Positions 48,062 through 57,729 of a stretch of DNA of 64,000 nucleotides are shown here, in pieces. The DNA comes from Metabacillus malikii. Lineage in GTDB: Bacteria > Bacillota > Bacilli > Bacillales > Bacillaceae. The stretch is from assembly GCF_030813355.1 (NCBI RefSeq), contig NZ_JAUSUD010000025.1, positions 1 to 64,000 on the forward strand, given 5' to 3'. A program made the translations under genes and the position numbers. Within the stretch, counting starts at the first letter, position 1, and every line of letters begins with the position of its first letter. The notes beneath the pieces are model-generated. The model worked only from the letters and a program-made list of their open reading frames with translations, had not been told where the DNA came from and ran no database searches.

Positions 48062-51000
48062 ATGGCTAGTACATCATTTAAAATCCGCGATTTTCCACAA
48101 GATGAACGACCGAGAGAACGATTAATTAAAGATGGACCAGATAAACTGACTAATCAAGAATTGCTGGCGATTATTTTACGAACAGGTACAACGAAAGAAC
48201 CCGTCCTTGAACTATCACAAAGACTTTTAAATCATTTTGAAGGATTAAGAATGCTAACAGATGCTACCGTTGAAGAAATAACGTCAATATCAGGTATCGG
48301 TAAAGCAAAGGCTGCTCAAATATTAGCAGCCCTTGAAATTGGCAGAAGAATCAATCGGCTCAATTTTGATGATCGATATACAATTCGCTCACCACAAGAT
48401 GGTGCTAACTATGTCATGGAGGAAATGAGATTCCTAAGCCAAGAGCATTTTGTTTGCCTCTACTTAAATACGAAAAATCAAGTGCTTCATAAACAAACTG
48501 TTTTTATTGGCAGTTTAAATGCCTCGATTGTACATCCAAGGGAAGTGGTGCGCCCATAAGGGTATTTAGAAATTCTGCTCTAGCAAAGCAGTAGGGAAAT
48601 ATCACATTCAGTACCCTATCATCAGCCAACTTATCCGTTAGGGAAACCAAGCGGGGAGTGTAGCATGTTGGAAAAGCCATAAGTTGTCTAGTTACCAAGG
48701 CAAGACTGAATGGCGAGATGAAAATTCATAGACAAGGATGAAAGCTGGATTGCTTGAATGGTAGCTCAAGGGGGACTACGGGGACCTTCAGCGGGAGGTA
48801 ACGATTTACGCTGTGCGAAGTATGCATGTTTCTTTTAGACTTCGAGAAACATGAAGTGATACTACTTCGTCCATCTTCTATATGGAAGAAAAGAGTGAAA
48901 ATCACATCCGAAACTATGAAGTGCTATATTTCTAAATGTCTAAATGGGGATTGCCTAAGTCGGAATGCTTTAAATACAGCTATGCATAATGCCTAATAAG
49001 GTGATAAATTTCAAGCTGAAAGGCAAGAAAGATGATGCTGAATATCTGATATGGCAACGGAGCTCTCGTAGTAGTCTGAGATAGGGAAAGCCTATTACAT
49101 GGCGAAGGGGAGCAGTTTATCTCGTTTAATACCAAATTGGGAAGGAGCGTGAGGCTCTATGAGAAATCCAAAAGTAGTGTTAAGCAATCTAACTTCCAAA
49201 GCAAAAAACGAAACGTATGTTTTTGAAAGGCTGTATCGAAATTTATATAACACCGAGTTTTATCTAGAAGCCTATGCCAAACTTTCACCTAATAAAGGAA
49301 GTAATACAAAAGGTATCAATGACAACACAATCGATGGAATGAGTTTAGAAAGAATCGAGCGTTTAATTGAAAAACTAAGAGAACAAACCTATCAACCAAA
49401 ACCAGCACGTAGAACATATATCCCGAAGAAAAATGGTAAAACACGACCTTTGGGTATTCCAACTTTTGAGGATAAGTTAGTGCAAGAAGTTGTACGGCGA
49501 ATCCTAGAAAGTATTTATGAGCCACAATTCTCAAATCATTCGCATGGTTTCAGACCAAATCGTAGCTGCCACACAGCTTTAAAGGAAATACGCAACACCT
49601 TCACAGGTACGAGATGGTTCATTGAAGGGGATATAAAAGGATTCTTTGATAATATCGACCATCATGTGTTAATCGGACTTTTACGAAAACGCATTAGGGA
49701 TGAGAAATTAATTAATTTAATTTGGAAATTCCTAAGAGCAGGTTATGTAGAAGAATGGACTCTTCACAAAACCTATAGTGGGACTCCTCAAGGTGGCATC
49801 ATTAGTCCTTTATTATCGAATATATATCTGCATGAATTAGATAAATATGTTGAACAGTATGCACTGGACTATAACAAAGGTGAAAAGCGAACACATAATA
49901 TTGTCTATCTTAACCTGTCATCAAAAATCAATTATCGTGAAAAGAAAAATAAATGTGATTGGGAACGACTAACCAAAGAAGAAAAAGCTAAAAGGCTTCG
50001 AGAGTTAAAAACTCTATACAAAGAACTGCAAAGCCATGATAGCAAAGACCTTTTCGACCCAAATTATCGTCGAATGAAATATGTGAGATACGCAGATGAT
50101 TTTATTATCGGTGTCATTGGTAGTAAAAAAGAAGCAGAACAAATCAAGAAAGATTTAACAGATTACCTTGCAGATAAACTCAAATTAGAATTGAGTGCTG
50201 AAAAGACGTTGATAACTCATAGCCAGAAAAACGCAAGATTCCTAGGGTACGACATTCGAATAGCAAGGAATAGGCACAGAATGAAAATGCCGAATGGCAC
50301 GAAGAAGCGTAAGTTTAACTATCAAACGAAGCTGTTCGTCCCACATGAGAAATACATCAAAAAACTCATCGATTTAGGCGCATTAAAGATTGGCAGAAAC
50401 AATGGGTGGAAACCTATTCATCGTCCGTATTTAGTGCATAACGATGATTTGGAAATCCTTCGAACATACAATGCGGAAATTGAAGGGCTATATAATTACT
50501 ATCGATTAGCAAGTAATGTACATGTACTTCAATCTTTCCGACAAACAATGAAATACAGCATGATTAAAACGTATGCCAGTAAATATAAAAGTACCGTCAG
50601 TAAAATGATTACAAAATTTAAGATAAACGGGAAATTCGGTATACGCTATGAAACGAAGGATGGACCTAAAGTTGCCTTTTTTACGGAACAACGAATGGAG
50701 AAGAACTCGGAAATCAAAAAACAGTCTGTAGATATAATTGAAAATACTTTACTTTATGGTGGTAGGACAAGCCTCGTTGAACGTCTTTTAGCCCAAAAGT
50801 GTGAATGGTGTGGTGCAGTAAATGTTCCATTAGAAATGCATCATGTCAATAAGCTTAAAAATTTAAAAGGCAAGAAACGATGGGAACAAACCATGATTGC
50901 AAGAAATCGCAAGACGGTTGCCATGTGTGTGAAATGCCACCAAGACTTACACAATGGAAAGTTAGATTGATAAATGGAAAGCCGTATACTCTGAGAGGAG

Positions 51001-52344
51001 TACGTACGGTTTGGAGGGGAGTTCTTGGAAACCTACTTAGGTAACTAAGCAAGGCGCCGGGTACTTACCCTACTATAAGGAAGCTTTAAAACGTTCTGCT
51101 GCTTCAATTATCTGTGCTCATAACCATCCGTCAGGAGTGCGCCTGCAAGGTGAATAATTTTAGTGATTACTTAGTAATCTAGAACTCCTTACAATGTTCT
51201 ATGGTCAGCATCTTACCTCGAAGGGAAACCTGGAGAGGAACAATAGCATGATGTGAAAAGGAGAAAAGACGGCAAAGCTATCTCGCCGAGTCAGTTCTTC
51301 AGACCAAGTGATGTATGGTAAAGGCTAGACTGCTTGAATCCTAGACGAATGAGCGATGGATGCGCCATTGCCTACGATAGCTTATAGGCGATGAGGACAA
51401 AATGGGAGACGTAGCTCCTGAACGTCTATTAGTATAATAATATACTTCCCTTCGTAAGGTTTGTCCTTCAATTCTCAAGGTATGAGGAAACCGTCGAAAG
51501 GGATACCTACCCATCACGTATCTGAAATTATCTCATAATGCAGGGATTACCTAAGTGCGATTGTCAGTCTATTAGCATAAGGTAACGGAGTCTCCGTAGT
51601 ACCCTACGTTTGCTTGTAATAAGTTTAGCATGGGAAAGGGAGACAGGTTGATATAACGATAGCATAAAGGAAGTCATGAATATGACAAAATATCCTTTAA
51701 AGGTTCGTATAAGGGATACAACTTATCAATGATGGTAGTTACAGTTGTTTCACACATAATAAACTGAAAAAAATTATCGTTATTGCACATAATAATTTAT
51801 ATCAGAAATGATACCTTAACAAATGAACGAATTAATCTTATAATGGATGAGCGAGAAAGTTAATAAATGGTATGTTCATTATGTTTTTGTGTAAACACAT
51901 ACTCACAGTAATAGGTGTGAGAGAAAAGTTATCTAATAATTTTGCATAAAAAACGGCTAGGCTCTATCTTATTACACTAAGAATGATGTAAATAAAAAAT
52001 CATTTTGGGAAACAGGCATGGAAAAAGTACATACTTGAAATGATTTATGCAAACGATAATGAGACGCTGTAACATTTATCGAAAAAGAAGTATTTTCTCA
52101 TATCAACTGGCGAGCCGTATACGCTGAAAAGTGTACGTACGGTTCTGAGGGGGAAACGGTGAAACCTATTTTGATAAAACAAGGCGCAAAGTTTCTACCC
52201 TACGATCCAACACCTAGTAGAGAAGATATTGAAGTAACGAAGCGTTTAACAGAGTGTGGCAAAATGCTTGGTATAGAACTTTTGGACCATCTGATAATCG
52301 GTGACCAAAAATTTGTTAGTCTTAAAGAAAAAGGCTACGTGTAA
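48062..52344 (+). CDS. radC: radC, three exons separated by two group II introns
   Basis: RadC is a JAMM-domain DNA repair-associated protein of uncertain activity. The gene reads 48062-48547, 51074-51136 and 52204-52344. Removing the two introns exactly restores an uninterrupted 229-residue protein, the family's length, with no frame change at either junction (both phase 0). It has an N-terminal helix-hairpin-helix ([20 protein letters not shown]) and the C-terminal JAMM domain, where VHPREV joins YKEALKRS and AHNHPSG joins DPTPSRED. The HxH and aspartate metal ligands therefore come from different exons. Without splicing translation stops after 165 codons. The ATG at 48062 follows AAGGAGGAG. 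The protein can only be made if both introns splice. Confidence 0.95.
48548..51073 (+). mobile_element. Group II intron 1 in radC, with maturase gene
   Basis: A 2526-base intron starting GTGCGCC and ending CCCTAC at exact codon boundaries of radC. Domain V is at about 50979-51012 (AGCCGTATACTC paired with GAGTACGTACGGTTT), followed by domain VI. A 603-residue RT/maturase/HNH protein is encoded in domain IV. A candidate EBS1, TACTTC at 48863-48868, can pair with the last six bases of exon 1, GAAGTG, with one wobble. The features look complete, so it is probably splicing-competent and mobile. Confidence 0.95.
49159..50970 (+). CDS. ltrA: Group II intron reverse transcriptase/maturase with HNH endonuclease
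   Basis: The 603-residue intron-encoded protein has RT motifs [55 protein letters not shown] and catalytic [10 protein letters not shown] thumb/maturase region ([11 protein letters not shown]) and a C-terminal HNH zinc domain follow: [14 protein letters not shown], then [11 protein letters not shown]. It therefore carries maturase, reverse transcriptase and second-strand endonuclease functions. It differs clearly from the shorter RT at the start of the window, so two intron lineages occur here. It could also act in trans on the ORF-less intron 63 bases downstream, which is inference from relatedness of the ribozymes. Confidence 0.95.
   Translation: MRNPKVVLSNLTSKAKNETYVFERLYRNLYNTEFYLEAYAKLSPNKGSNTKGINDNTIDGMSLERIERLIEKLREQTYQPKPARRTYIPKKNGKTRPLGIPTFEDKLVQEVVRRILESIYEPQFSNHSHGFRPNRSCHTALKEIRNTFTGTRWFIEGDIKGFFDNIDHHVLIGLLRKRIRDEKLINLIWKFLRAGYVEEWTLHKTYSGTPQGGIISPLLSNIYLHELDKYVEQYALDYNKGEKRTHNIVYLNLSSKINYREKKNKCDWERLTKEEKAKRLRELKTLYKELQSHDSKDLFDPNYRRMKYVRYADDFIIGVIGSKKEAEQIKKDLTDYLADKLKLELSAEKTLITHSQKNARFLGYDIRIARNRHRMKMPNGTKKRKFNYQTKLFVPHEKYIKKLIDLGALKIGRNNGWKPIHRPYLVHNDDLEILRTYNAEIEGLYNYYRLASNVHVLQSFRQTMKYSMIKTYASKYKSTVSKMITKFKINGKFGIRYETKDGPKVAFFTEQRMEKNSEIKKQSVDIIENTLLYGGRTSLVERLLAQKCEWCGAVNVPLEMHHVNKLKNLKGKKRWEQTMIARNRKTVAMCVKCHQDLHNGKLD
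51137..52203 (+). mobile_element. Group II intron 2 in radC, without ORF
   Basis: A 1067-base intron starting GTGCGCC and ending CCCTAC, again at a codon boundary. Domain V at 52112-52145 (GAGCCGTATACGC with GTGTACGTACGGTTC) is close to that of intron 1. Internal parts match too (GATTACCTAAGT against GATTGCCTAAGT; GGTAACGGAGTCTCCGTAGTA against GGCAACGGAGCTCTCGTAGTA). EBS1 candidate TCCTGA (51416-51421) pairs perfectly with TCAGGA at the exon end. Where an ORF would be expected (about 51680-52080) there is only AT-rich sequence full of stops. It must rely on a maturase from elsewhere or self-splice. Confidence 0.93.
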
Positions 52345-52369
52345 CACTTTTTTTTTTGAGTATTTACGA

Positions 52370-52375
52370 TATAAT
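52370..52375 (+). promoter_or_regulatory. Possible -10 box of the mre operon
   Basis: TATAAT about 195 bases before mreB; the -35 position is only T-rich. It lies just behind the radC stop. Confidence 0.4.
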
Positions 52376-52570
52376 AAGGTTTATGAGTTTTTTTTATAAA
52401 ATGCTCATTGTTAAACAGGAAAGATGAAGAAGCAGTTTAGGAAACGAACCTCACTACAAAAGAATGCGTGAATAAGTAATCCTCAAATATTAACAATGTA
52501 TGTATTCTGTCCATTTTCCTATGATTAATAAAAAATTATATACTTCGTTTCAGAAAGGAAGATACACCCT

Positions 52571-53593
52571 ATGTTCGGAATTGGAACAAGAGACCTTGGA
52601 ATAGATTTAGGGACTGCAAATACTTTAGTTTTTGTAAAAGGAAAAGGGGTTGTCGTGAGAGAACCTTCAGTAGTAGCATTACAGACAGATACAAAACAAA
52701 TCGTAGCGGTCGGAAATGATGCGAAAAATATGATCGGTCGTACACCTGGAAATGTTGTGGCATTACGTCCGATGAAAGACGGCGTTATCGCTGACTACGA
52801 AACTACAGCAACTATGATGAAATATTACATACGACAAGCAACAAAAACAAAAGGTGTTTTCGCAAGAAAGCCTTATGTAATGGTTTGTGTCCCTTCAGGA
52901 ATAACAGCAGTAGAAGAACGTGCAGTTATTGATGCAACAAGACAGGCTGGCGCAAGAGATGCTTATACGATTGAAGAGCCATTTGCTGCAGCAATTGGAG
53001 CGAATCTTCCTGTATGGGAGCCAACTGGCAGTATGGTTGTTGATATTGGTGGGGGTACAACTGAGGTTGCAATTATCTCATTAGGAGGAATTGTTACAAG
53101 CCAATCGATACGTGTTGCTGGTGACGAAATGGATGAAGCCATTGTTACATACATCCGTAAAACATATAACTTAATGATTGGTGACAGAACATCAGAAGCG
53201 ATTAAAATGGAAATTGGTTCTGCTGGTGCACCAGACGGCGTTGACAATATGGATATTAGAGGAAGAGACCTTTTAACAGGCTTACCTAAAACAATTGAAA
53301 TTACTGCTGAAGAAATTGCTGAAGCACTAAAAGATACAGTCTACACAATTGTTGACACTGTTAAGAATACATTAGAAAAAACACCGCCTGAATTAGCTGC
53401 TGATATTATGGATCGCGGGATCGTTTTAACAGGTGGAGGTGCCCTGCTCCGTAACTTAGACAAAGTAATCGGTGAGGAAACGAATATGCCTGTCCTTATC
53501 GCAGAAGAGCCATTAGATTGTGTTGCAATCGGAACAGGTAAGGCTTTAGAGCATATAAACCTATTTAAAAACAAAGCAAGAGATAGTCGATAA
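52571..53593 (+). CDS. mreB: Rod-shape determining protein MreB
   Basis: A bacterial actin that organises lateral-wall synthesis. The 340-residue protein has the phosphate-1 motif [18 protein letters not shown] at residue 10, phosphate-2 [19 protein letters not shown] near residue 155 and the adenosine motif [13 protein letters not shown] near residue 285. Residues 1-9 (MFGIGTRDL) form the amphipathic start typical of MreB. The ATG follows AAAGGAAG. It heads the mreBCD-minCD cluster; a hairpin lies between mreB and mreC. Confidence 0.97.
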   Translation: MFGIGTRDLGIDLGTANTLVFVKGKGVVVREPSVVALQTDTKQIVAVGNDAKNMIGRTPGNVVALRPMKDGVIADYETTATMMKYYIRQATKTKGVFARKPYVMVCVPSGITAVEERAVIDATRQAGARDAYTIEEPFAAAIGANLPVWEPTGSMVVDIGGGTTEVAIISLGGIVTSQSIRVAGDEMDEAIVTYIRKTYNLMIGDRTSEAIKMEIGSAGAPDGVDNMDIRGRDLLTGLPKTIEITAEEIAEALKDTVYTIVDTVKNTLEKTPPELAADIMDRGIVLTGGGALLRNLDKVIGEETNMPVLIAEEPLDCVAIGTGKALEHINLFKNKARDSR

Positions 53594-53598
53594 TGAGT

Positions 53599-53641
53599 AG
53601 GGTGACTAAAACGAAAGGGTCAGACCTTGTCATGTCACCCT
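53599..53641 (+). terminator. Hairpin between mreB and mreC
   Basis: AGGGTGAC pairs with GTCACCCT. Only a weak T-run follows, so it may attenuate or stabilise rather than stop transcription. Confidence 0.5.
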
Positions 53642-53684
53642 CCTTCGTATTTATCGGAAATTTTTTAGTTAAGAGGGTGTCCCT

Positions 53685-54617
53685 ATGCCACAGTTTTTCT
53701 TAAATAAACGGCTTATTATTTTACTAGTCAGTATCATTTTTCTAGTGGCATTAATCGGTTTTTCAATAAAGGACAATCGGAACTTATCATGGCCCGAGCA
53801 ATTCATCCAAGATACAGTAGGCGTATTTCAATCTATTTTTCATAAACCAGCCACGTACGTTTCTAGTTTCTTTGAAAATGTAAATGATTTAAAAAACACG
53901 TATGAAGAAAATGAATTGTTAAGAAGCAGACTAGATGAATATATGCAATTAGAGGCTGACCTTCAGGAGTATAAGCTTGAAAATGAAAAATTACTTGCTG
54001 AACTAGGCGATGTCTCTAATTTAAGAAAATATAATCCAATCATTTCAACTGTTTATAGTCGAAACCCAGATCGATGGTATGATTATATTTCAATTGACAA
54101 AGGTGAAGAGCATGGAATTGTACCAAATATGGCTGTCGTTACAACACAAGGATTAATTGGAAAAGTCAAGTCTACTTCCCAATTCACATCAACGGTACAA
54201 TTATTAAGCGCAAAAGATTTAAAAAATAGAATATCAGCAGAAGTATTACCTTTAGATGTGAAAAAGGAAGAAGATGCAGCTGATAATCAAAATAAGAAAA
54301 CCGCAAGCAGTGAACGTGTAATGGGCTCTATTGAAGGCTATGATGAGAAAAAAGGTGCATTACTATTAAAGCGTATCGAATCAAAGATAGAGTTAACCGA
54401 AGGCCAAAAGGTTATTACTTCTGGTAAAGGTGGTATATTTCCGGCTGGGATTATGATTGGCGAAATTATTGAAATCGAACCGGATTCATATGGATTAGAA
54501 AAAATGGCATATGTAAAACCATCTGCTGATTTTTATGATATTGATAGAGTTTGGGTTGCCGAGCGTGTAGCACCAACTGATAAAGAAACGATGGAAAATG
54601 AGGAGGAGGAATCGTGA
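53685..54617 (+). CDS. mreC: Rod-shape determining protein MreC
   Basis: A bitopic membrane protein that links MreB to the wall synthases. The 310-residue protein has one N-terminal membrane helix (LIILLVSIIFLVALIGFSI, about 9-27), a coiled coil (ENVNDLKNTYEENELLRSRLDEYMQLEADLQ reduced to its heptads, residues about 65-105), and the external beta-barrel domains (GLIGKVKSTSQFTSTVQLL; ITSGKGGIFPAGIMIGEI). The tail is acidic. The ATG follows AAGAGGGTG. The stop overlaps mreD by four bases. Confidence 0.95.
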   Translation: MPQFFLNKRLIILLVSIIFLVALIGFSIKDNRNLSWPEQFIQDTVGVFQSIFHKPATYVSSFFENVNDLKNTYEENELLRSRLDEYMQLEADLQEYKLENEKLLAELGDVSNLRKYNPIISTVYSRNPDRWYDYISIDKGEEHGIVPNMAVVTTQGLIGKVKSTSQFTSTVQLLSAKDLKNRISAEVLPLDVKKEEDAADNQNKKTASSERVMGSIEGYDEKKGALLLKRIESKIELTEGQKVITSGKGGIFPAGIMIGEIIEIEPDSYGLEKMAYVKPSADFYDIDRVWVAERVAPTDKETMENEEEES

Positions 54618-55135
54618 GGCGCTTTTTTCTTCCTTTTCTCGTCTTTTTCGCTTTTATAAGTGAAGGAATTTTTGCTCATTTAGTTCATTTTTCATTTGCT
54701 CAACAAGACCAGCTATTTGTCCCACGTTTTTTGTTAATTGTCGTTATCTTTATTACTGTGTACTTAACTAGGGCACAAGGAATGCTATTTGGTCTAATAT
54801 TCGGTCTTCTTCATGATATTGTGTATATAGAGGTAATGGGAATCTATTTAATTGTATATGCGCTTTTTGCCTACTTAATTTCAAAAGCAATGAGAGTTCT
54901 ACATAATAATATTTTTATCGTACTTTTATTAACAGTATTATCAATTGCCATTTTAGAGTTCTATGTATTTGGTGTAAACTATTTGATAGGTACAACTAAC
55001 ATGTCGATGTATGATTTTACAACATTAAGACTACTACCTACTCTTGGATTAAATGCAGCGGTAGCACTACTGGTCATCTATCCATTCAAAAGATACTTAA
55101 CAAAAATCAAAATTGATGAATCTGATGAACTTTAA
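54614..55135 (+). CDS. mreD: Rod-shape determining protein MreD
   Basis: A polytopic membrane partner of MreC. The 173-residue protein has about five membrane helices (FFLPFLVFFAFISEGIFAHL; FLLIVVIFITVYLTR; LIFGLLHDIVYIEVMGIYLIV; IFIVLLLTVLSIAILEFYVF; LNAAVALLVIYPF) and the family motif LIFGLLHDIVY. The start is GTG overlapping the mreC stop (GTGA), behind AGGAGGAG. Confidence 0.94.
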   Translation: MRRFFLPFLVFFAFISEGIFAHLVHFSFAQQDQLFVPRFLLIVVIFITVYLTRAQGMLFGLIFGLLHDIVYIEVMGIYLIVYALFAYLISKAMRVLHNNIFIVLLLTVLSIAILEFYVFGVNYLIGTTNMSMYDFTTLRLLPTLGLNAAVALLVIYPFKRYLTKIKIDESDEL

Positions 55136-55269
55136 TACTGGACTGAAAACATATACCTTTTTTTATACTATTAAAATAGTAACTTGTTACTAAAAATATT
55201 GATGAATTTATAATAAAAAAAGGATTTAGAGCATTTCTGTCGAATAGTAAAATCGTTGAGGTGAACGTC

Positions 55270-55956
55270 GTGAAGGTCCAAAAACAACAACAATATGTTA
55301 CGATTAAAGGCACAAAAGATGGCTTAACGTTACATCTCGATGATTCGTGTTCCTTTGACCAATTACTCCAAGAACTCGAGGAAATGCTATCTTTAAAACA
55401 ATATATTCACGGGTCTGGGCCTGTTATTGGTGTGAAAGTAAAGGTTGGAAACCGTTTTGTGAATAAGGATCAACGAGAAAAGCTTGAATCAATGATTACG
55501 CAAAAAAGAAACCTCATCGTCGAGACGATAGATAGTAACGTCATGACAAAGGATGAGGCATTACGTTTAAAAAGAGAAACAGAGGTAACATCTGTCGCAA
55601 AGATTGTTCGTTCCGGGCAAATTTTACAAGTTAATGGTGATTTGCTATTGATTGGTGACGTAAACCCAGGCGGTACAATTATGGCAACAGGTAATATCTT
55701 TGTTCTAGGTGCGTTAAGAGGAATTGCTCATGCTGGTGCGGATGGAAATAATGAAGCAGTTATTGCAGCATCTATGTTAAAACCAGCACAACTTCGAATA
55801 AGTGAAACGATAAATCGTTCTCCTGACCATCTATCAAGTGAAGAAAATGAGATGGAATGTGCATATCTTAATGAAAATGGTGAAATGGTCATTGAGCGAT
55901 TACAGCAACTTACTCATTTACGACCTAATTTAACAAGGTTTGAAGGAGGAATCTAA
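55270..55956 (+). CDS. minC: Septum site-determining protein MinC
   Basis: Inhibits FtsZ assembly near the poles, with MinD. The 228-residue protein has the N-terminal FtsZ-binding domain (YVTIKGTKDGLTLHLDD) and the C-terminal beta-helix (VRSGQILQVNGDLLLIGDVN, with ATGNIFVLGALRGIAHAG near residue 150). Two GTG codons are in frame: the first overlaps the binding site GAGGTGA, so the second at 55270 is chosen; it also matches the start of the B. subtilis protein. It precedes minD by two bases. Confidence 0.95.
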   Translation: MKVQKQQQYVTIKGTKDGLTLHLDDSCSFDQLLQELEEMLSLKQYIHGSGPVIGVKVKVGNRFVNKDQREKLESMITQKRNLIVETIDSNVMTKDEALRLKRETEVTSVAKIVRSGQILQVNGDLLLIGDVNPGGTIMATGNIFVLGALRGIAHAGADGNNEAVIAASMLKPAQLRISETINRSPDHLSSEENEMECAYLNENGEMVIERLQQLTHLRPNLTRFEGGI

Positions 55957-55958
55957 TA

Positions 55959-56762
55959 ATGGGTGAAGCGATTGTCATTACCTCAGGTAAAGGTGGAGTT
56001 GGGAAAACAACGACATCGGCAAATTTAGGGACAGCTTTGGCTATATTAGGCAAACGTGTTTGCTTAGTAGATACAGACATCGGTCTTCGAAACCTAGATG
56101 TTATAATGGGGCTAGAAAATCGGATAATTTATGATTTAGTCGATGTAGTGAATGGGCGTTGTAAAATGCACCAGGCACTTGTAAAGGACAAGCGTTTTGA
56201 AGATCATTTATATTTATTACCAGCTGCTCAAACAAGTGATAAAACATCCGTACAGCCTGAGCAAATTAAAAAAATTATTGAAGAATTAAAACAAGATTAT
56301 GATTATATCATTATTGACTGTCCGGCAGGCATTGAACAAGGCTATCAAAATGCTGTCGCTGGTGCAGATAAAGCAATTGTTGTCACGACTCCTGAAGTAT
56401 CAGCTATTCGTGATGCAGATCGTATAATCGGTTTATTGGAAAAAGAAGATATGGAACCTCCAAAACTTGTCGTTAATAGAATACGAAATCATCTTGTTAA
56501 AGACGGGGACATGCTAGATGTTGATGAAATCGTTTCACATCTTTCAATTGATTTGATTGGCATCGTTGCCGATGATGATGATGTGATTAAGGCGTCTAAC
56601 AATGGTGAACCTATTGCTATGGACCCAAATAATCGTGCTGCGATTGCTTATCGAAATATCGCACGTCGTATTCTTGGTGAGTCCGTTCCATTACAATCAT
56701 TAGAGGAACAAAATAAAGGCATGTTAACAAAATTAAAGAAATTCTTCGGTGTACGAGTATAA
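55959..56762 (+). CDS. minD: Septum site-determining ATPase MinD
   Basis: A ParA-type ATPase that dimerises on the membrane and recruits MinC. The 267-residue protein has the deviant Walker A KGGVGKTTTSANLG at residue 11, Walker A' DTDIGLRNLDVIMG near residue 39, Walker B IIIDCPAGIE near residue 117 and a C-terminal amphipathic membrane-targeting helix (MLTKLKKFFGV). A strong terminator follows, closing the mre-min unit. Confidence 0.97.
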   Translation: MGEAIVITSGKGGVGKTTTSANLGTALAILGKRVCLVDTDIGLRNLDVIMGLENRIIYDLVDVVNGRCKMHQALVKDKRFEDHLYLLPAAQTSDKTSVQPEQIKKIIEELKQDYDYIIIDCPAGIEQGYQNAVAGADKAIVVTTPEVSAIRDADRIIGLLEKEDMEPPKLVVNRIRNHLVKDGDMLDVDEIVSHLSIDLIGIVADDDDVIKASNNGEPIAMDPNNRAAIAYRNIARRILGESVPLQSLEEQNKGMLTKLKKFFGVRV

Positions 56763-56786
56763 CGAAGAGTTTCATAGTTTACTAGT

Positions 56787-56849
56787 AAAAGACTAGTGTT
56801 TGATTATTTTTGCTTGATTGGCAACAATAGTCAACCACTAGTCTTTTGT
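56787..56849 (+). terminator. Terminator after minD
   Basis: AAAAGACTAGTG pairs perfectly with CACTAGTCTTTT, followed by GTTATTT. The loop is long (about 37 bases). Confidence 0.75.
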
Positions 56850-56937
56850 TATTTCCTAAAGGTGTCGGAATTTTTTGTTCATAACCGCAGGGGACAAGAC
56901 ATAAACTTGTACAAACTGACTAAAAGGATTGATGGGG

Positions 56938-57729
56938 ATGAGTCATCGAGCGGATGAAATTAGAAAAAGAATTGCAAAACGAAAACGTGAAAGAGGAATA
57001 ACCGTTAATGAACCAAATGACAGCTCTAAACGAACATCCTTATACATGACAGATGAAGAGAGGTATGGAAGTTATTCACCACCTTCCTTTGAAGGAGGCC
57101 CCCAAAACGGAAAAAATGGGCATCCTTTGTTTAAAGCAGAAGTGTTTATTTTTAAAATACTATTCTCTGCTGTCATTGTATTACTAGTCGCGATTATCTT
57201 TAAAAATGGTTCGCCGATGTTTGATAAAGCTAAGTCAGCAATTACGTATTCGATGGAGGAAGAGTTCCAATTTGCAGCAGTATCAAGTTGGTATCGAGAC
57301 CAATTTGGTGAACCGTTAGCATTATTTAATCCTAAACAAGAACAGGAAAATACGGATAAAGAAAAAACTGAGACAGCACAATTAGCAGTACCAGCGACAG
57401 GAAGAGTGCTTCAATCTTTCCAAGACAATGGTCAAGGGATTATGGTTGAAACGGATTTACCTAAAGTTGAAGCTATGGATGAAGGTCTTATCATCAAAAC
57501 AGGTGAAATGGCTGATACCGGCCTAACAATGGTTGTTCAACATAGTGATGGTTCCGAATCTTGGTACGGAAATTTAGATAAAATAAATGTCCCGCTGTAT
57601 ACGTATGTAAAGAAAGGTGAGGAGCTTGGAAATATTAAATTAAATGAAAAACAAAAAGGTACTTATTATTTCGCCATTAAAAAAGGTGATGATTTCATTG
57701 ACCCGAACAAGGTGATACCATTTGAGTAA
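56938..57729 (+). CDS. spoIVFA: Stage IV sporulation protein FA, M23-domain
   Basis: In B. subtilis SpoIVFA holds the SpoIVFB protease inactive until a forespore signal arrives. The 263-residue protein has a basic cytoplasmic start (RADEIRKRIAKRKRERG), one membrane helix near residues 68-86 (FKILFSAVIVLLVAIIF), and an external LytM/M23-like domain (MVVQHSDGSESWYGNLDKI near residue 200) that lacks the zinc ligands. Three possible starts exist; the ATG at 56938 has AAAAGGA at the best spacing. Its end overlaps spoIVFB by eight bases. Confidence 0.92.
   Translation: MSHRADEIRKRIAKRKRERGITVNEPNDSSKRTSLYMTDEERYGSYSPPSFEGGPQNGKNGHPLFKAEVFIFKILFSAVIVLLVAIIFKNGSPMFDKAKSAITYSMEEEFQFAAVSSWYRDQFGEPLALFNPKQEQENTDKEKTETAQLAVPATGRVLQSFQDNGQGIMVETDLPKVEAMDEGLIIKTGEMADTGLTMVVQHSDGSESWYGNLDKINVPLYTYVKKGEELGNIKLNEKQKGTYYFAIKKGDDFIDPNKVIPFE

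Noticed and set aside
48062-48559. radC as a truncated pseudogene
   Set aside because: The apparent early stop is inside an intron; the exon junctions restore the full frame exactly.
52380-52530. Possible further copy of the MITE-like repeat before mreB
   Set aside because: AACAATGTATGTATTCTGTCC looks slightly like the right end, but the match is too short to claim.
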